A DNA stretch of 6,021 nucleotides from Patescibacteria group bacterium (GTDB lineage Bacteria > Patescibacteriota > Gracilibacteria > UBA1369 > PNNO01), in contig JAHJMX010000051.1 in NCBI GenBank assembly GCA_018821175.1, positions 1-6,021 on the forward strand, given 5' to 3'. This document shows, in pieces, positions 5,052-6,021 of this stretch. The notes beneath the pieces are model-generated. The model did not search any database. It saw only the letters and a list, made by a program, of their open reading frames with translations, and had not been told where the DNA came from. The first letter of the stretch is position 1, and the number at the start of each line of letters is the position of its first letter. The position numbers were made by a program, and so were the translations under genes.

Positions 5052-6021
5052 ATTCGATTTTGTATTCAACATATTCTGATACTAAATACGCATAAACAAA
5101 AAGTATCAGTCCAAATACAATGATCCAATTAAATCTGAGTTCATAGAAGTATATTTCAGCGATGATTGTAATAAGGGCGAAATTCCCAATTAGGAAAGTG
5201 AGTAGCCATAAAACATTATTTCTACTTTCTCTGAATATTGGGAAATTTCTTTTCGTTATTCTTTTCAAGTTATCTACTAAGAAAAATAGCATTATGATGC
5301 CAACATATACTATCAAATCACTATATTCATGGAAACCATTTCCTTTTGATAAGTAATATGTGACGATTGGATGTATGGTCCACATCAGTATTGTGGCTAA
5401 TGCTACAAGTAAAAACCTGATTTTCTTTTCTCCAAATTGTCTTCGCACTTCAATTATTTCATCAACTTGCTCAAGTTTTTCACATATATAACTTAGTTGT
5501 TCAAAGGAATCTATTTCTATAGTTAGATGCATTGTAAAAACATTTTCTAGCCCGCGTGTTGTTATTTTTAATTTATATATATTTAAGTTTTGAGTTGAAA
5601 GTATGCTCAAAATGTCATGTCCTGCACCAAGCTTATCAATCGCTTTGATTTTTAGTCCAACACGCGTTTTCCCGTTTGATGTTTGTGGGAATAGCTTATG
5701 TGTAAGCCAATTTTGTTTCTTCTGGAAGTATTTGTTTGGATAGATAATTTTGATGATATTTGTTGGATCTAGCAATCCTTCTCCAATTGCTATGAGGATG
5801 TCATCAAGATTCTTACAATTCAGTTCATCTCTTTTTTTAACAATAAGTTCTTTGATTTTTTTTCGTGGAATTTCTTCTATTAATCCTAACCCTGCACGAT
5901 CAAATTCTTTTTGTAATATTTTTTTACCAACGCTTAATTTGATTTTTCTGCTAGTTTTTCGAAGAGCTTCACGTATTTTATTTTTTGCCAGGTTTGTTTT
6001 TGTAAAAATAAGCCATTCACG
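5041..6021 (-). CDS. RelA/SpoT-family (p)ppGpp synthetase/hydrolase, C-terminal part, with transmembrane tail (partial)
   Basis: The minus frame is open from the right edge to a TAA at 5041-5043: 326 codons, N-terminus missing. Its first visible residues, REWLIFTKTNLAKNKIREA, match the helical region just after the TGS domain of long RSH proteins (the family's W..FVKT..AR.KIR pattern). DDILIAIGEG (73-82) matches the D.L.AIG.G segment that ends that region. Residues 120-194 form an ACT domain (VGLKIKAIDKLGAGHDILSI, later IEIDS and VDEIIEVRRQ). Only about 35 residues separate the helical region and the ACT domain, so the usual zinc-finger/conserved-cysteine region is absent. After the ACT domain come four hydrophobic segments at about 201-223, 234-252, 269-290 and 297-317, a tail not found in standard RelA or SpoT. 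The hydrolase, synthetase and TGS domains would lie outside the window, so the activity cannot be judged. TTG at 5775 is in frame but is not a real start, because homology continues upstream. It is convergent with the HisA-like gene. Confidence 0.88.
   Translation of the reverse strand, partial: REWLIFTKTNLAKNKIREALRKTSRKIKLSVGKKILQKEFDRAGLGLIEEIPRKKIKELIVKKRDELNCKNLDDILIAIGEGLLDPTNIIKIIYPNKYFQKKQNWLTHKLFPQTSNGKTRVGLKIKAIDKLGAGHDILSILSTQNLNIYKLKITTRGLENVFTMHLTIEIDSFEQLSYICEKLEQVDEIIEVRRQFGEKKIRFLLVALATILMWTIHPIVTYYLSKGNGFHEYSDLIVYVGIIMLFFLVDNLKRITKRNFPIFRESRNNVLWLLTFLIGNFALITIIAEIYFYELRFNWIIVFGLILFVYAYLVSEYVEYKIESNN

Noticed and set aside
5162..5356. Plus-strand 64-codon frame inside the RelA/SpoT membrane tail
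   Set aside because: It is the complement of the hydrophobic tail of the minus-strand gene. I considered whether it, rather than the tail, is real, but the tail is continuous in frame with an unmistakable ACT domain.
5773..5775. TTG at 5775 as the start of a separate 244-residue protein
   Set aside because: The frame is open upstream to the window edge, and the upstream 82 codons match the RelA/SpoT helical region, so this is an internal leucine codon.
1..6021. Recoded genetic code (TGA as glycine)
   Set aside because: No in-frame TGA was found in any of the six genes, and glycine is encoded by ordinary GGN codons.

Overview
The window is strongly AT-rich bacterial DNA, densely coding on both strands. 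It holds four complete genes and two that run off the edges. The standard code fits. Five visible genes stop at TAA or TAG, and I find no in-frame TGA in roughly 1,900 codons, which argues against lineages that read TGA as glycine. Gene content, A/T-rich codon use, weak or absent Shine-Dalgarno sites and stray biosynthetic-family proteins without their pathways are compatible with a low-GC candidate phylum such as Patescibacteria/CPR (for example a Peregrinibacteria-like lineage). That placement is inference only; nothing here is phylogenetically diagnostic.

Layout, left to right. (1) 1-1266, minus: a lysine-rich protein of unknown function with a charged coiled-coil-like N-terminal section; its C-terminus lies outside the window. 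(2) 1267-1418: a 152-base gap with the best promoter of the window (TTTACA-17-TATAAT, reading left) and a perfect 14-bp tandem duplication just upstream of it. (3) 1419-2483, minus: an MscS-family mechanosensitive channel. (4) 2484-2560: a divergent intergenic region. (5) 2561-5051, plus: three tightly spaced genes, probably one operon: a type I 3-dehydroquinate dehydratase (AroD)-like barrel, the ATPase/GTPase-fold protein YchF, and a HisA-like barrel. (6) 5041-6021, minus: the C-terminal half of a RelA/SpoT-type (p)ppGpp enzyme, overlapping the HisA-like gene tail to tail by 11 bp.

The most interesting points concern altered versions of known families. The HisA-like protein has the right length and fold signature but lacks the catalytic aspartates (Tyr8, Lys127). 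The AroD-like protein keeps the His/Lys catalytic pair but lacks two of the usual substrate-binding arginines. The RelA/SpoT protein lacks the zinc-finger region and continues past its ACT domain into about four predicted transmembrane helices, suggesting membrane-anchored control of the stringent response. No other shikimate or histidine gene is present, so the two barrels may have changed function. I see no CRISPR array, transposon, tRNA or rRNA.
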